A stretch of 28,437 nucleotides of DNA, taken from positions 1 through 28,437 of the forward strand of contig JBAZEK010000008.1 in the NCBI GenBank assembly GCA_041653995.1. Direction: 5' to 3'. Source of the stretch: Dehalococcoidia bacterium. Its GTDB lineage: Bacteria > Chloroflexota > Dehalococcoidia > GIF9 > UBA5629. Both the position numbers and the translations under genes were made by a program. Positions 1 through 7,640 of the stretch are shown here, one piece after another (the first letter of the stretch is position 1; every line of letters starts with the position of its first letter). The notes beneath the pieces were generated by a model. It was given only the letters and a program-made list of their open reading frames with translations. It did not search any database and was not told the origin of the DNA.

Positions 1-553
1 GGGTTTGCAATCCCAGCACCACAAACCCGGCCGGACCATTGACCGCTAATTTAATGCCGGTGGTGGTAACGGATGATTGGAACAATAGCCACACATCAAA
101 CACATAGTCCTTGTTGGCTAGAACAGGAAATAATAACCCCGTTACATCGGCAAAGCTGGTAGTGGCATTGGCAACATCAGCACCAAGCCTAACGATGATT
201 TCCGATTCCCCGCTGCTGGGGTGTGTGTGGTCAGTATTACTCTTGCCATCCAACGCCGCCTGCAATCCGGTGATGCCGCCTATGCTGTGGGAGTGATTGG
301 TTGCAGCGTAACCTGTGTGCGTATGGTCAGCCGCTGCCTTGTTATTGAGGGCAACATTCAGTGCGGCAATATCGCCAATCTCCAGCGATTTGACGTTAAG
401 CGTATCTCCATCGTAGGATAGCAGGTTGCCCGCCAGGGGCTTGCTACCGCTGGATATTTTGGATTTCTGCCACTCGGTAAACTCCTTATCCACCCGCTGC
501 AATAACCGGCTGCCCTCTATCTGGTCAAGGCTATGGGTATGATTGCCTTTCAA
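1..553 (-). CDS. Tail fibre / collar-like protein with His-rich repeats, 3' end cut by window edge
   Basis: This open frame runs off the left edge, so only the N-terminal 184 residues are seen. I start it at a TTG whose last two bases share the TGA stop of the upstream holin-like gene (TTGA overlap); no ATG or GTG start is available in frame just upstream. The protein opens with KGNHTHSL and then carries DHTHTG, NHSHSIGG and DHTHPS motifs. Such His-x-His repeats are known from trimeric phage fibres, where they bind metal ions along the fibre axis. The part after them (about 125-184) looks beta-rich and could be a receptor-binding or head domain. Placement at the distal end of the tail/lysis module fits a late fibre gene. 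The fibre class is well supported; the exact role and start codon are inferred. Confidence 0.65.
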   Translation of the reverse strand, partial: MKGNHTHSLDQIEGSRLLQRVDKEFTEWQKSKISSGSKPLAGNLLSYDGDTLNVKSLEIGDIAALNVALNNKAAADHTHTGYAATNHSHSIGGITGLQAALDGKSNTDHTHPSSGESEIIVRLGADVANATTSFADVTGLLFPVLANKDYVFDVWLLFQSSVTTTGIKLAVNGPAGFVVLGLQT

Positions 554-741
554 GCGTTCCCACCGGCTTTGATGTTGCCGTAAATGTAAATGCCGATAGT
601 GGCAAGGGCAGCGCCAAAGCAAATCCCCGCCATCAGGTAATCATCGGTTCGCATCACCTTGATAAGCGCCACCGCCACAATAGCCGCACAGGTCAGGAAC
701 TTGCGGCTGATGTAGTGTTTCCAATCAAATATCGCTGGCAT
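550..741 (-). CDS. Small two-helix membrane protein, probable holin
   Basis: The 63-residue product has two likely membrane segments, about residues 15-30 (LTCAAIVAVALIKVM) and 36-55 (LMAGICFGAALATIGIYIYG), separated by a short polar turn (RTDD), with a short N-terminal tail. A strong AGGAGG ribosome site lies about five bases before its ATG. It sits directly after an XhlA-like gene and before a fibre gene, a usual place for lysis genes. Size, topology and context suggest a holin, which would permeabilise the inner membrane to release or activate the endolysin. No endolysin is visible in the window, so this remains an inference from shape and position; it could equally be an accessory membrane protein. 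Confidence 0.5.
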   Translation of the reverse strand: MPAIFDWKHYISRKFLTCAAIVAVALIKVMRTDDYLMAGICFGAALATIGIYIYGNIKAGGNA

Positions 742-750
742 ATCTCCTCC

Positions 751-984
751 TTACAGCTTGATGATAATTCCAAGTATGATGCCCAAAAAGCCCATGACAA
801 GGGCGATCACATTAACGGTTGTTAGGGTGCCCACCTTGCCATCCAGCGTATCCAGTTTGGTAGAAAGTCCCTCGTGATCCGGGCAGTGTGGGGTGCTTTC
901 CAATACGGTCAACCGGTGCAGTATTTCCTCGCGCTTGGTGCTATCGCAGCCGCCCCCGCCGTCCTGATCTGTTAGCAATGTCAT
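751..984 (-). CDS. XhlA-like membrane-anchored coiled-coil protein (holin/lysis accessory)
   Basis: The 77-residue protein has a polar N-terminus, a heptad-like helical stretch (about 17-55: REEILHRLTVLES, then LSTKLDTLDGKVGTL) and a single C-terminal membrane helix (about 58-75) ending in one lysine. That layout is typical of the haemolysin XhlA family and of phage holin-accessory proteins. The ATG overlaps the stop codon of the upstream lipoprotein gene (ATGA), so translation is probably coupled. Its neighbour at 550-741 is a second, two-helix membrane protein, and together they look like a lysis pair. Two cysteines (13 and 34) flank the coiled coil. The family call rests on architecture, not on a strong motif. 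Confidence 0.5.
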   Translation of the reverse strand: MTLLTDQDGGGGCDSTKREEILHRLTVLESTPHCPDHEGLSTKLDTLDGKVGTLTTVNVIALVMGFLGIILGIIIKL

Positions 985-1319
985 GGAAGAATTCCCGTCT
1001 GTTCTATGGTTTCGTTGTTAGAGTGAGCGCGCACTAGATACTCCCCACCCGGCTCGCCGATGTTAGGTGGAGTTTCAAATTCAAATATCAGCCGTTCAGC
1101 CCCGCCGGGAATGACGGATTGCCAGCCTATCCACTGGTCAATAATCACAGACATGGATAGATAATCACTAGCTTGTGTAGTATCCACCCATGCCGTGATG
1201 TGATAATGGCCGCCATCCCGCACGGCATAACTCCCCACCCCGGCAATAACATTAGCAGGCGGCTCGGCGGGCTGACTGCACGCCAGCAGCAGGGCAAATA
1301 GAATTAATATATAGCGCAT
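981..1319 (-). CDS. Small phage-encoded lipoprotein
   Basis: The 112-residue product begins with a classic lipoprotein signal: a positively charged start, a hydrophobic run (ILILFALLLA) and lipobox LLAC with Cys14 as the predicted lipidated residue, followed by SQPAEPPAN. The mature part (about 95 residues) looks beta-rich, resembling an Ig-like or other small sandwich fold (GGHYHITAWVDTT, then AERLIFEFETPP). An AGGGG ribosome site precedes the ATG. It lies between tail-tip and holin-like genes and overlaps the next gene by four bases. Possible roles are an outer-membrane spanin component, although those are usually shorter and Pro-rich, or a superinfection-exclusion lipoprotein. The sequence does not decide between them. 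Confidence 0.6.
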   Translation of the reverse strand: MRYILILFALLLACSQPAEPPANVIAGVGSYAVRDGGHYHITAWVDTTQASDYLSMSVIIDQWIGWQSVIPGGAERLIFEFETPPNIGEPGGEYLVRAHSNNETIEQTGILP

Positions 1320-1323
1320 GGTT

Positions 1324-2997
1324 TTACCCCTTTATAACCCAGATTTTATCACTAATGCGAATACCAGTGGGAGCACCGCCTGCGGTCGCATTGACTTTAT
1401 GACATATAAAGCTGCCATAATCCCCGCCTGCCAACATAATCGGCGCAGCGGTGGGGGCACCGGTAGTGCCCCAAGTCGGCGTCCATTCCGCCCTGCCAAC
1501 CCGGGCACCAGAGGCTATGCGGCATTTATATGTGGCGTCCTCAGCCTCAGTCCCGGCGGCATCACAATGATAAAGTGAATAATCATTATCGCCGCCGCCC
1601 GCTGTTTGTAATGTTGCCAGCGTGTGAACCCCAACAATAACGCCCTCAATGCACGGATCAAAGCCCGCCCCATTATTGGTTTGTCTATCGGAATCAGAGA
1701 AGGTATTCAACGCTACTGCGCTAAAGGAAAAACTCTGATTGATGATTTCATAGTATTCATCGCCCAGCGGCATCCAGTAATTGCCGGATTTAGACATAAA
1801 GAACAATCCGACAAAAGCAATTAACCCGGTGCTGCCCGCCGGTGATCCGCCGGTATTGGAGATTTGCCAATAAAGGTCAGTAGCGGCGGCATTAACATCA
1901 TGGTCAACATAAAAAACGGTATAATCCGCCGCAGCGCTGACATCAATAGTGCCCGGCGATGAACCGGCGCTATCTATAATCTCCATGGTCAAGTCCTCTG
2001 TGCCAGCAGTATTTTTATATACTACTACCAGACGCAGCTTTTTACCCTTGAAGCGGTTAAGCAGATAGGTGATATTGCCGCCGGTCATGGCACGGCTAAA
2101 TACCGATTCTCCATTGCGAAACCTCACACTCCAATCATTCTTATTGCCAAATGTGCCGCCAGCCGCCGGGGCTGATACCGCAGGGGGTGCGCTTCCGGGC
2201 TGGATGCCCAGCGGGTATGCTTTTGTATATCCAGCATAGCCGGTAAAATATTGAAAGCAACCATCCGGGTGCATATTACCTTTCAATGACATTAGGGCAT
2301 CCAGCGTCAGATTATCCTCGCCAATGATGCGGGGCAGAATGGTATCGGTTGCGGGGTCAATCAACACATTAATGTCGGTTGCCAGCTTAACCAGCACATC
2401 ATCCTCAAGATTATCATCCTCAACCCAAAAGTCAGTATCAACCGGGCAATCATCCTCCATTGGCACGGATGCAGCATTATTAGCGTGATCCTCCGTCCCC
2501 CATGCAACCTCATCCTCCGCCGTTTTAAATGCACCCTCACGCCCTACCACCACTATATCAATGTTGGCAAGGGTCAAGGTGGTATAGTCAATAGGCAAAA
2601 CTGCCGTGCCAAGATGGTATATCTCGGCATCGGTTAGCACGATATTGTCATTGACCGGCGGGGTGGTGCTGCCGCTATCCAATCGCCATGCCGTTTCGGT
2701 GGACACATCAAAGACATAAACCACATCACCTGCCCACACGATACCCATTGAATCGCCCAGCGTCCCGGATGGCGAGTTCATCACCTCAAGGTGCATCGCC
2801 GCCGCGATAGTGCCAGTGGAATCGCAGTCAGACCCTTGCGCGTAAGATAGAATACGGCAGCCACGTTCAAAGATAATGTCGTGCTCGGCGATGTGGCGGG
2901 TAGCATTAACCCGCTTTGATGCCACCGCCCCCTCTGATTGCACAAGGTTTATATAAGCCTCTACGGCGGTGCGTGCTCGTGAATAGAATTGTGACAT
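1324..2997 (-). CDS. Tail-tip / baseplate-associated structural protein, unknown family
   Basis: The 557-residue protein is acidic and rich in Gly, Ala, Thr and Asn, with a helical start (about 1-60) and then mostly beta-prone sequence. Around residues 290-420 there is a jelly-roll-like stretch (KKLRLVVVYKNTAG, YTVFYVDHDV, GLIAFVGLFFMS) that resembles carbohydrate-binding modules. The start is fixed by a strong AGGAGG site eight bases upstream. It follows the lectin-like tail protein with an 11-base gap, so the two probably form one transcript and one substructure at the tail tip. I recognise no named family; receptor or surface-sugar binding is a guess from composition and position. Confidence 0.5.
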   Translation of the reverse strand: MSQFYSRARTAVEAYINLVQSEGAVASKRVNATRHIAEHDIIFERGCRILSYAQGSDCDSTGTIAAAMHLEVMNSPSGTLGDSMGIVWAGDVVYVFDVSTETAWRLDSGSTTPPVNDNIVLTDAEIYHLGTAVLPIDYTTLTLANIDIVVVGREGAFKTAEDEVAWGTEDHANNAASVPMEDDCPVDTDFWVEDDNLEDDVLVKLATDINVLIDPATDTILPRIIGEDNLTLDALMSLKGNMHPDGCFQYFTGYAGYTKAYPLGIQPGSAPPAVSAPAAGGTFGNKNDWSVRFRNGESVFSRAMTGGNITYLLNRFKGKKLRLVVVYKNTAGTEDLTMEIIDSAGSSPGTIDVSAAADYTVFYVDHDVNAAATDLYWQISNTGGSPAGSTGLIAFVGLFFMSKSGNYWMPLGDEYYEIINQSFSFSAVALNTFSDSDRQTNNGAGFDPCIEGVIVGVHTLATLQTAGGGDNDYSLYHCDAAGTEAEDATYKCRIASGARVGRAEWTPTWGTTGAPTAAPIMLAGGDYGSFICHKVNATAGGAPTGIRISDKIWVIKG

Positions 2998-3008
2998 TGT
3001 ATGTCCTC

Positions 3009-4202
3009 CTATGCAGACCAGGGATAGATAAATTTGGGCTGCCCGGTATAGTATGCAGCATAAGCCAGCGTAGTGGAGTCAAGTTCAGCCCGCACAAAGC
3101 TGGCGCTATAAACATCGTGATAACACCCCAACATCACACTACCAACCCCAACTGATAGCTGCCCACAATATCCGGTAGTATAGTTGGCATCGGTGGTGGA
3201 GCCGACATACAAGTAATCAGCCATCATTGGGGTTTTGACCCAAACCCTATGCAGGGAACCGTTGAAATGAATCTTGAAATCAAACCAGGTATCAACCGCC
3301 AATGCTACCGGTGACGCGAACGAAACCAGCAATGTAGTATTGCGATAAATGGCAATCGTATTGGCAACCGGGTCAACCCGGATCGCATAATAGTTGGTCA
3401 TGCCGACATTGGACCGCCAAATCAAACCGCCCACGCCATTGTTTACAAGGATTTGCGCCGTCATGTAACCATTGGCGGGCGTCACATAGTTCAATATGCT
3501 GCGCTCTGTGCCGGTGCAGGATAATCCCGCCGCCGGTTTATTGTTGATGCGCAGCCGGTCAACCACAGTAGTGCCGGTGGTTAACCATTGCGGCGGGATT
3601 TCGCCATCGCGATAAACCCCAAATTCCCACGGGCAGCCTGTCTCGGCATAGCTATGAACGCCCTCATCGGTAGGATCGTAAACGATTGCACTATCGCAAT
3701 AGTGGCTGACTATCTCATTATCAGGTTCGGCGCTATCAAGGTTATCAACGCCAATCAGCGTGAATGATACTGCATAGCCCGCCGCCGCATTGCCATGAGA
3801 CCAGGGATCGCGCAATGGACCACGCCACTTAACCCGGTATGCCTCGTCTTTATCGGAGTGGCGGCGGAATAGGAGCCAGTTCTTTGGGTTCTGCGCTACA
3901 TAGCCCCGCAAGGCGCACAGGGATTGATATAGTTCTTTGGTGCAGGGGTCAATGGTTAAAGGGAACTCGCCACGGCAACCACGGTCAAGGAAATACAGCG
4001 AACCATCGGCAGCCGTTTCCTCAATGGGGTCAACATCAGGAAATGAGGTATCCTCCGGTTCGCTATCGCAGTGGGTATTCCAGGGCAATTCTATAACCAC
4101 CCAGCGCCCACCAACATACCGATCCGCCAGCATGGTGCCGCCGATGTTATACCAAATCTCCGGCATCCCCACGCCATAAGCCTGATCGCTGATTTTAGCC
4201 AT
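3009..4202 (-). CDS. Tail protein with C-terminal lectin-like (LamG/ConA-type) domain
   Basis: The 397-residue protein has an N-terminal part (about 1-165) with no clear name and a C-terminal part (about 200-375) with the strand pattern of a concanavalin-A/LamG-like sandwich: YYAIRVDPVANTIAIYRN, then LLVSFASPVALAVDTWFDFKIHFNG and HRVWVK. In such domains these strands measure exposure, bear ligand sites and often bind glycans. The ATG follows a GGAGA site by seven bases and directly abuts the TAA stop of the hub gene. The likely role is a tail-tip adaptor or receptor-binding protein. The lectin-like reading comes from pattern only, and no ligand can be named. Confidence 0.55.
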   Translation of the reverse strand: MAKISDQAYGVGMPEIWYNIGGTMLADRYVGGRWVVIELPWNTHCDSEPEDTSFPDVDPIEETAADGSLYFLDRGCRGEFPLTIDPCTKELYQSLCALRGYVAQNPKNWLLFRRHSDKDEAYRVKWRGPLRDPWSHGNAAAGYAVSFTLIGVDNLDSAEPDNEIVSHYCDSAIVYDPTDEGVHSYAETGCPWEFGVYRDGEIPPQWLTTGTTVVDRLRINNKPAAGLSCTGTERSILNYVTPANGYMTAQILVNNGVGGLIWRSNVGMTNYYAIRVDPVANTIAIYRNTTLLVSFASPVALAVDTWFDFKIHFNGSLHRVWVKTPMMADYLYVGSTTDANYTTGYCGQLSVGVGSVMLGCYHDVYSASFVRAELDSTTLAYAAYYTGQPKFIYPWSA

Positions 4203-7200
4203 TTATATTCTCCTTGCCGTAACCATAATCATCTGATCCCGGTATTTTGGCGCCAAGTTCATTACTTGCACATTAATTGCCTGATGCTCGTCAATGATAG
4301 GGAAGGGATAATTGACCTCGTAAATATTCATCAAGTCAACCTCTTGCTCCATCCGCACCACTATTTCGTATATTTCGCTGGTATCAATAGCGTAGTAAAG
4401 GTTGGCATTCCATAAGGCTTGATTGTAATTGTCAATGCTGGGAATACTTAACCCCCGCGGGTCTATCTGCTTGCCCGCTTGCGCCGCTCCCCGCAAATAG
4501 TTGACACGCACCGAGCGCGGGGTTGGCTGCTCCTTTAGTGTGGGCGTGGGGCGCACTGCATCAAGGGCATCGCTGCTAACAGTCTGGTCACGCCGCCTGA
4601 TGTTGATTTTACCATCAGCGTCAACATTGACCAGCATCCCCATTGATTGCACCGATAAGCCGAGCAGGTCAATTAAGCGCCCCCCGGTTGGCACAATGCT
4701 ATCAACATGCCCGCTGTGATTCTGGCTAAACTTGGCAAGGTATCCGCCGGGGGCTGTTACTATCCAGCTATCATTGCCCGCCGCGATTGCCAACGCATTG
4801 CCGCCATCCTCGCCCCGCCCCAAATCTTGATGAACGGTTACGCTGCTGCCATCATATTTAAGGATTAAGCCGGTGCCCTCCTCCATAGCATAGATATTTC
4901 CGCCCTGCACCCAAAAATCACTTATCCAGTAATCATCGCTGTAATACTGCGCCTGCACATAAATCTCGGTTCCGGCAAGGGCATTGTTAAACACGATCCA
5001 GGTTTCATCCCTATTATCGCCGCAATTCTCCATGTAATAACCGAATTTGCCCGGCGGGATGGGATAGGTTAGCGGCACGCCAAAGGGAGCGCTATCCAAT
5101 ACCCGAATCTGCGTGCGGTTTTTCAGCAGAACGGTTGGCAGCGTAAGGCTAACTGCATCCAGCTTAACTTTGCATAAGCCGGTATCATCGGTTGTGATGG
5201 TGAACTTCTGCCCCGGCGGATCGTTGGCGTCAATGCGGGCGGTTAGCTGCCCGTCAATATCGCGGGCAGTATCCCGCACACAGTTATGCAACACCACCAT
5301 ATTTGTCCAATCGGCATCGTAGCGTATCCAGCGCCCCAAGCGGCGGGTTGCTACCAGCTTCCAGATATGCTTGCCAACGGCACTGCTGGGAACGCCGAGT
5401 TGCGGATAGACAACTGTGCGGGTATAAAAGTGAGCGCCCAGCCCGGAGGGGCTAAACAGGCTTTCGTTGAGGTCAACCATCCTGCCAATATGGTCATTAT
5501 TGGTTGGTGGTGTGCCCTCCTCTGATATGCCGATAATATCACCGGCTTGCAAATCCACCGCGCCCAGACAATATAAGTCGTGGGAAATACCGTAAGGGTA
5601 AGGCGCTAAATTGCCCGTATCCACTACCGCCGCTATCTCCCCGCCGGTATCAACCCACTCATAGCTGATAGACTGCTCGGCAATGTGATGGTAGTTTCGC
5701 GCATAGTCAAATATATAAGCGTTGCCGTGCGTATAACGGGACTCGGATTCCAATACTTCATAAGATAATATCCCACTATCATTTATAGCCCAAAAATTAG
5801 TATCATACAATAAATCATATAAACTGCCAGTAGTTAAAGCTCTGTCCTGTTTACTATATGTTTTGCTTCTCGCCATAAATATAGTAGCAACATTATTATA
5901 ATAGATAACACTATCAAGCCGCCCCTGCCTATGATCCCACACCCCCGGCGGCGTGTCATGCGCGGTATCCCTTTGTGTCCAGCCGTTAGCGAAATCGCAG
6001 ATATAGCGGGGGCGTTCAAAGGTAATAACAAATGGCACTGCATCAGCTTCAGTTTTATCAGTGCTGGGTACCGGATGGTCAGCCCATTCCCCGGTTTGGG
6101 TTAATATTGCATACCAGCCCGGCTGTAATTCGGCGGGCAAGGTTATCCCGGTGTCAAGGCTAATATGTGATGCCGCCCCGCTATAAGCAGAGTTGCGGCG
6201 AAACACCTTGACGCTGGCGGTTTTGCGGGGGTTGCTGCCGGTTATAGGGCTTAACTCCACATCAACCATAGTCGGATAACCGATATAGACATTGGGGGTG
6301 AATGAATAAGCAGGCAACCAATTCGCCGTGAAGTCAGTTACGGGTGCAGTCACCACATGGAATATTCCGGTTGACTCTGATAGCGTCAGGGTTGTAGCAA
6401 CACCATCATCAACAATATTCGTTATATAACCAGGATAATAACTGCGTCCATCAATGTAAACCATAATCCCATTATTAACGGCAAATGAAAGCCCAGTCCC
6501 ATTAATCACAATCATATTATTTTGCACAAAACTACCAACCGGCAACCAAACAATCACGCTATTTTGCGGGTATCTGGTGTCAGCATAGGTTTGATCTGGT
6601 GGTGCTGGAATCGCGGCACCAATAGCCTCTGCGCTGGCATAGGCGGTTCCCCCGCTACCATTGCAAGCATAACGCAAGGCACGGCTGGCTATGCGTTCAT
6701 GGGTATGTTGATACCAGGTGCGAATGGTAGTATTAACGCCGGTGGTTAGGTTGTGCGTAATCTCATAAACCCTGAATGACTCCTCGCTTGGCGATGAACC
6801 TATCGGCACGCTGACCGGCAAATGCTCCAGTAGCGCCCGCAAAACGCCAGCTTCGTAATTCAACCCTATCACGCAGAAATCATAGCCCGTTATTGCCGTC
6901 ATGCCGGTATATGCGCCGTGATATTCCCATTCGTGAATTGTTAAATCGTAGCTTAATATCTTTTGCTTTACGCAAGCCCAAATCCTACCCCCGCCGTAAG
7001 CCAATGCGCGGGTATAACTGTTCGGCGTTACATCGGCAATATCATTAGTAATCAGCGCATATTCGGGGTGCTCGGCAAAGGATAGGTAGGGTTTATCATA
7101 TTGGATCGCCGGCGATTGAATCTCCCCTGCTTGTGCGCCGAGTGCGGTGATAATCCGATTCGCCATCCAACCAAACCATCGCCCCTGCAAACAGGGATTG

Positions 7201-7640
7201 GCAGCCCCAAATTTATCATCGGTTATATGCCGCCAAATCACCAAGCCCATATCGCAGGTTAGGATGGTTTGCCCGTCCATGTGGCTGGCGGATACTTCTT
7301 CCACCCGCCCTACATACTTGGGAACTTCATCGCCGCCAACTGATTCATAGGCGGTGGCAAGGCAATAGCTGGTATCCGTCAATCCCTCTAAAAATCCACC
7401 GGGCAGCGTGGTTAAGGTTGGCACCTGCGATGTGAAAGCGGACACCGTAAAGTTGCCGCCGTTTATCTCCCCCGCAAAGTCCTCCAGCGATGAATTGGGG
7501 GTTACTTCAATTAGCGAACCTTCATCACCTGGCGGGGCATATTCTCCTGCCCAAAGCGTCAGGGGTGCCGTCATTGTGCCGCCGCCCATGCGCTGCAATA
7601 CCACGCGGGAGATATCGCGGATAGGGGCGGGATTAGCCAT
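4203..7640 (-). CDS. Large tail hub / tail-tip protein
   Basis: The product is 1145 residues from the chosen ATG (MANPAPIRD), which overlaps the tape-measure stop by eight bases and has a purine-rich stretch (GGGGAAGGG) upstream; a 12-residue longer start at 7676 would overlap the tape measure by 44 bases and is less likely. Position right after the tape measure is where the tail hub lies in siphoviruses. Two stretches look like beta-propeller blades (GGGRIWACVKQKILSYDL near 215; GGNIYAMEEGTGLILKYDG near 920). The C-terminal part has the pattern LLGLSVQSMGMLVNVDADGKINIRRRD and SVRVNYLRG, as seen in gp27-type hub proteins. Role as hub is well supported by position; the sub-domains are inferred. 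Confidence 0.6.
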   Translation of the reverse strand: MANPAPIRDISRVVLQRMGGGTMTAPLTLWAGEYAPPGDEGSLIEVTPNSSLEDFAGEINGGNFTVSAFTSQVPTLTTLPGGFLEGLTDTSYCLATAYESVGGDEVPKYVGRVEEVSASHMDGQTILTCDMGLVIWRHITDDKFGAANPCLQGRWFGWMANRIITALGAQAGEIQSPAIQYDKPYLSFAEHPEYALITNDIADVTPNSYTRALAYGGGRIWACVKQKILSYDLTIHEWEYHGAYTGMTAITGYDFCVIGLNYEAGVLRALLEHLPVSVPIGSSPSEESFRVYEITHNLTTGVNTTIRTWYQHTHERIASRALRYACNGSGGTAYASAEAIGAAIPAPPDQTYADTRYPQNSVIVWLPVGSFVQNNMIVINGTGLSFAVNNGIMVYIDGRSYYPGYITNIVDDGVATTLTLSESTGIFHVVTAPVTDFTANWLPAYSFTPNVYIGYPTMVDVELSPITGSNPRKTASVKVFRRNSAYSGAASHISLDTGITLPAELQPGWYAILTQTGEWADHPVPSTDKTEADAVPFVITFERPRYICDFANGWTQRDTAHDTPPGVWDHRQGRLDSVIYYNNVATIFMARSKTYSKQDRALTTGSLYDLLYDTNFWAINDSGILSYEVLESESRYTHGNAYIFDYARNYHHIAEQSISYEWVDTGGEIAAVVDTGNLAPYPYGISHDLYCLGAVDLQAGDIIGISEEGTPPTNNDHIGRMVDLNESLFSPSGLGAHFYTRTVVYPQLGVPSSAVGKHIWKLVATRRLGRWIRYDADWTNMVVLHNCVRDTARDIDGQLTARIDANDPPGQKFTITTDDTGLCKVKLDAVSLTLPTVLLKNRTQIRVLDSAPFGVPLTYPIPPGKFGYYMENCGDNRDETWIVFNNALAGTEIYVQAQYYSDDYWISDFWVQGGNIYAMEEGTGLILKYDGSSVTVHQDLGRGEDGGNALAIAAGNDSWIVTAPGGYLAKFSQNHSGHVDSIVPTGGRLIDLLGLSVQSMGMLVNVDADGKINIRRRDQTVSSDALDAVRPTPTLKEQPTPRSVRVNYLRGAAQAGKQIDPRGLSIPSIDNYNQALWNANLYYAIDTSEIYEIVVRMEQEVDLMNIYEVNYPFPIIDEHQAINVQVMNLAPKYRDQMIMVTARRI

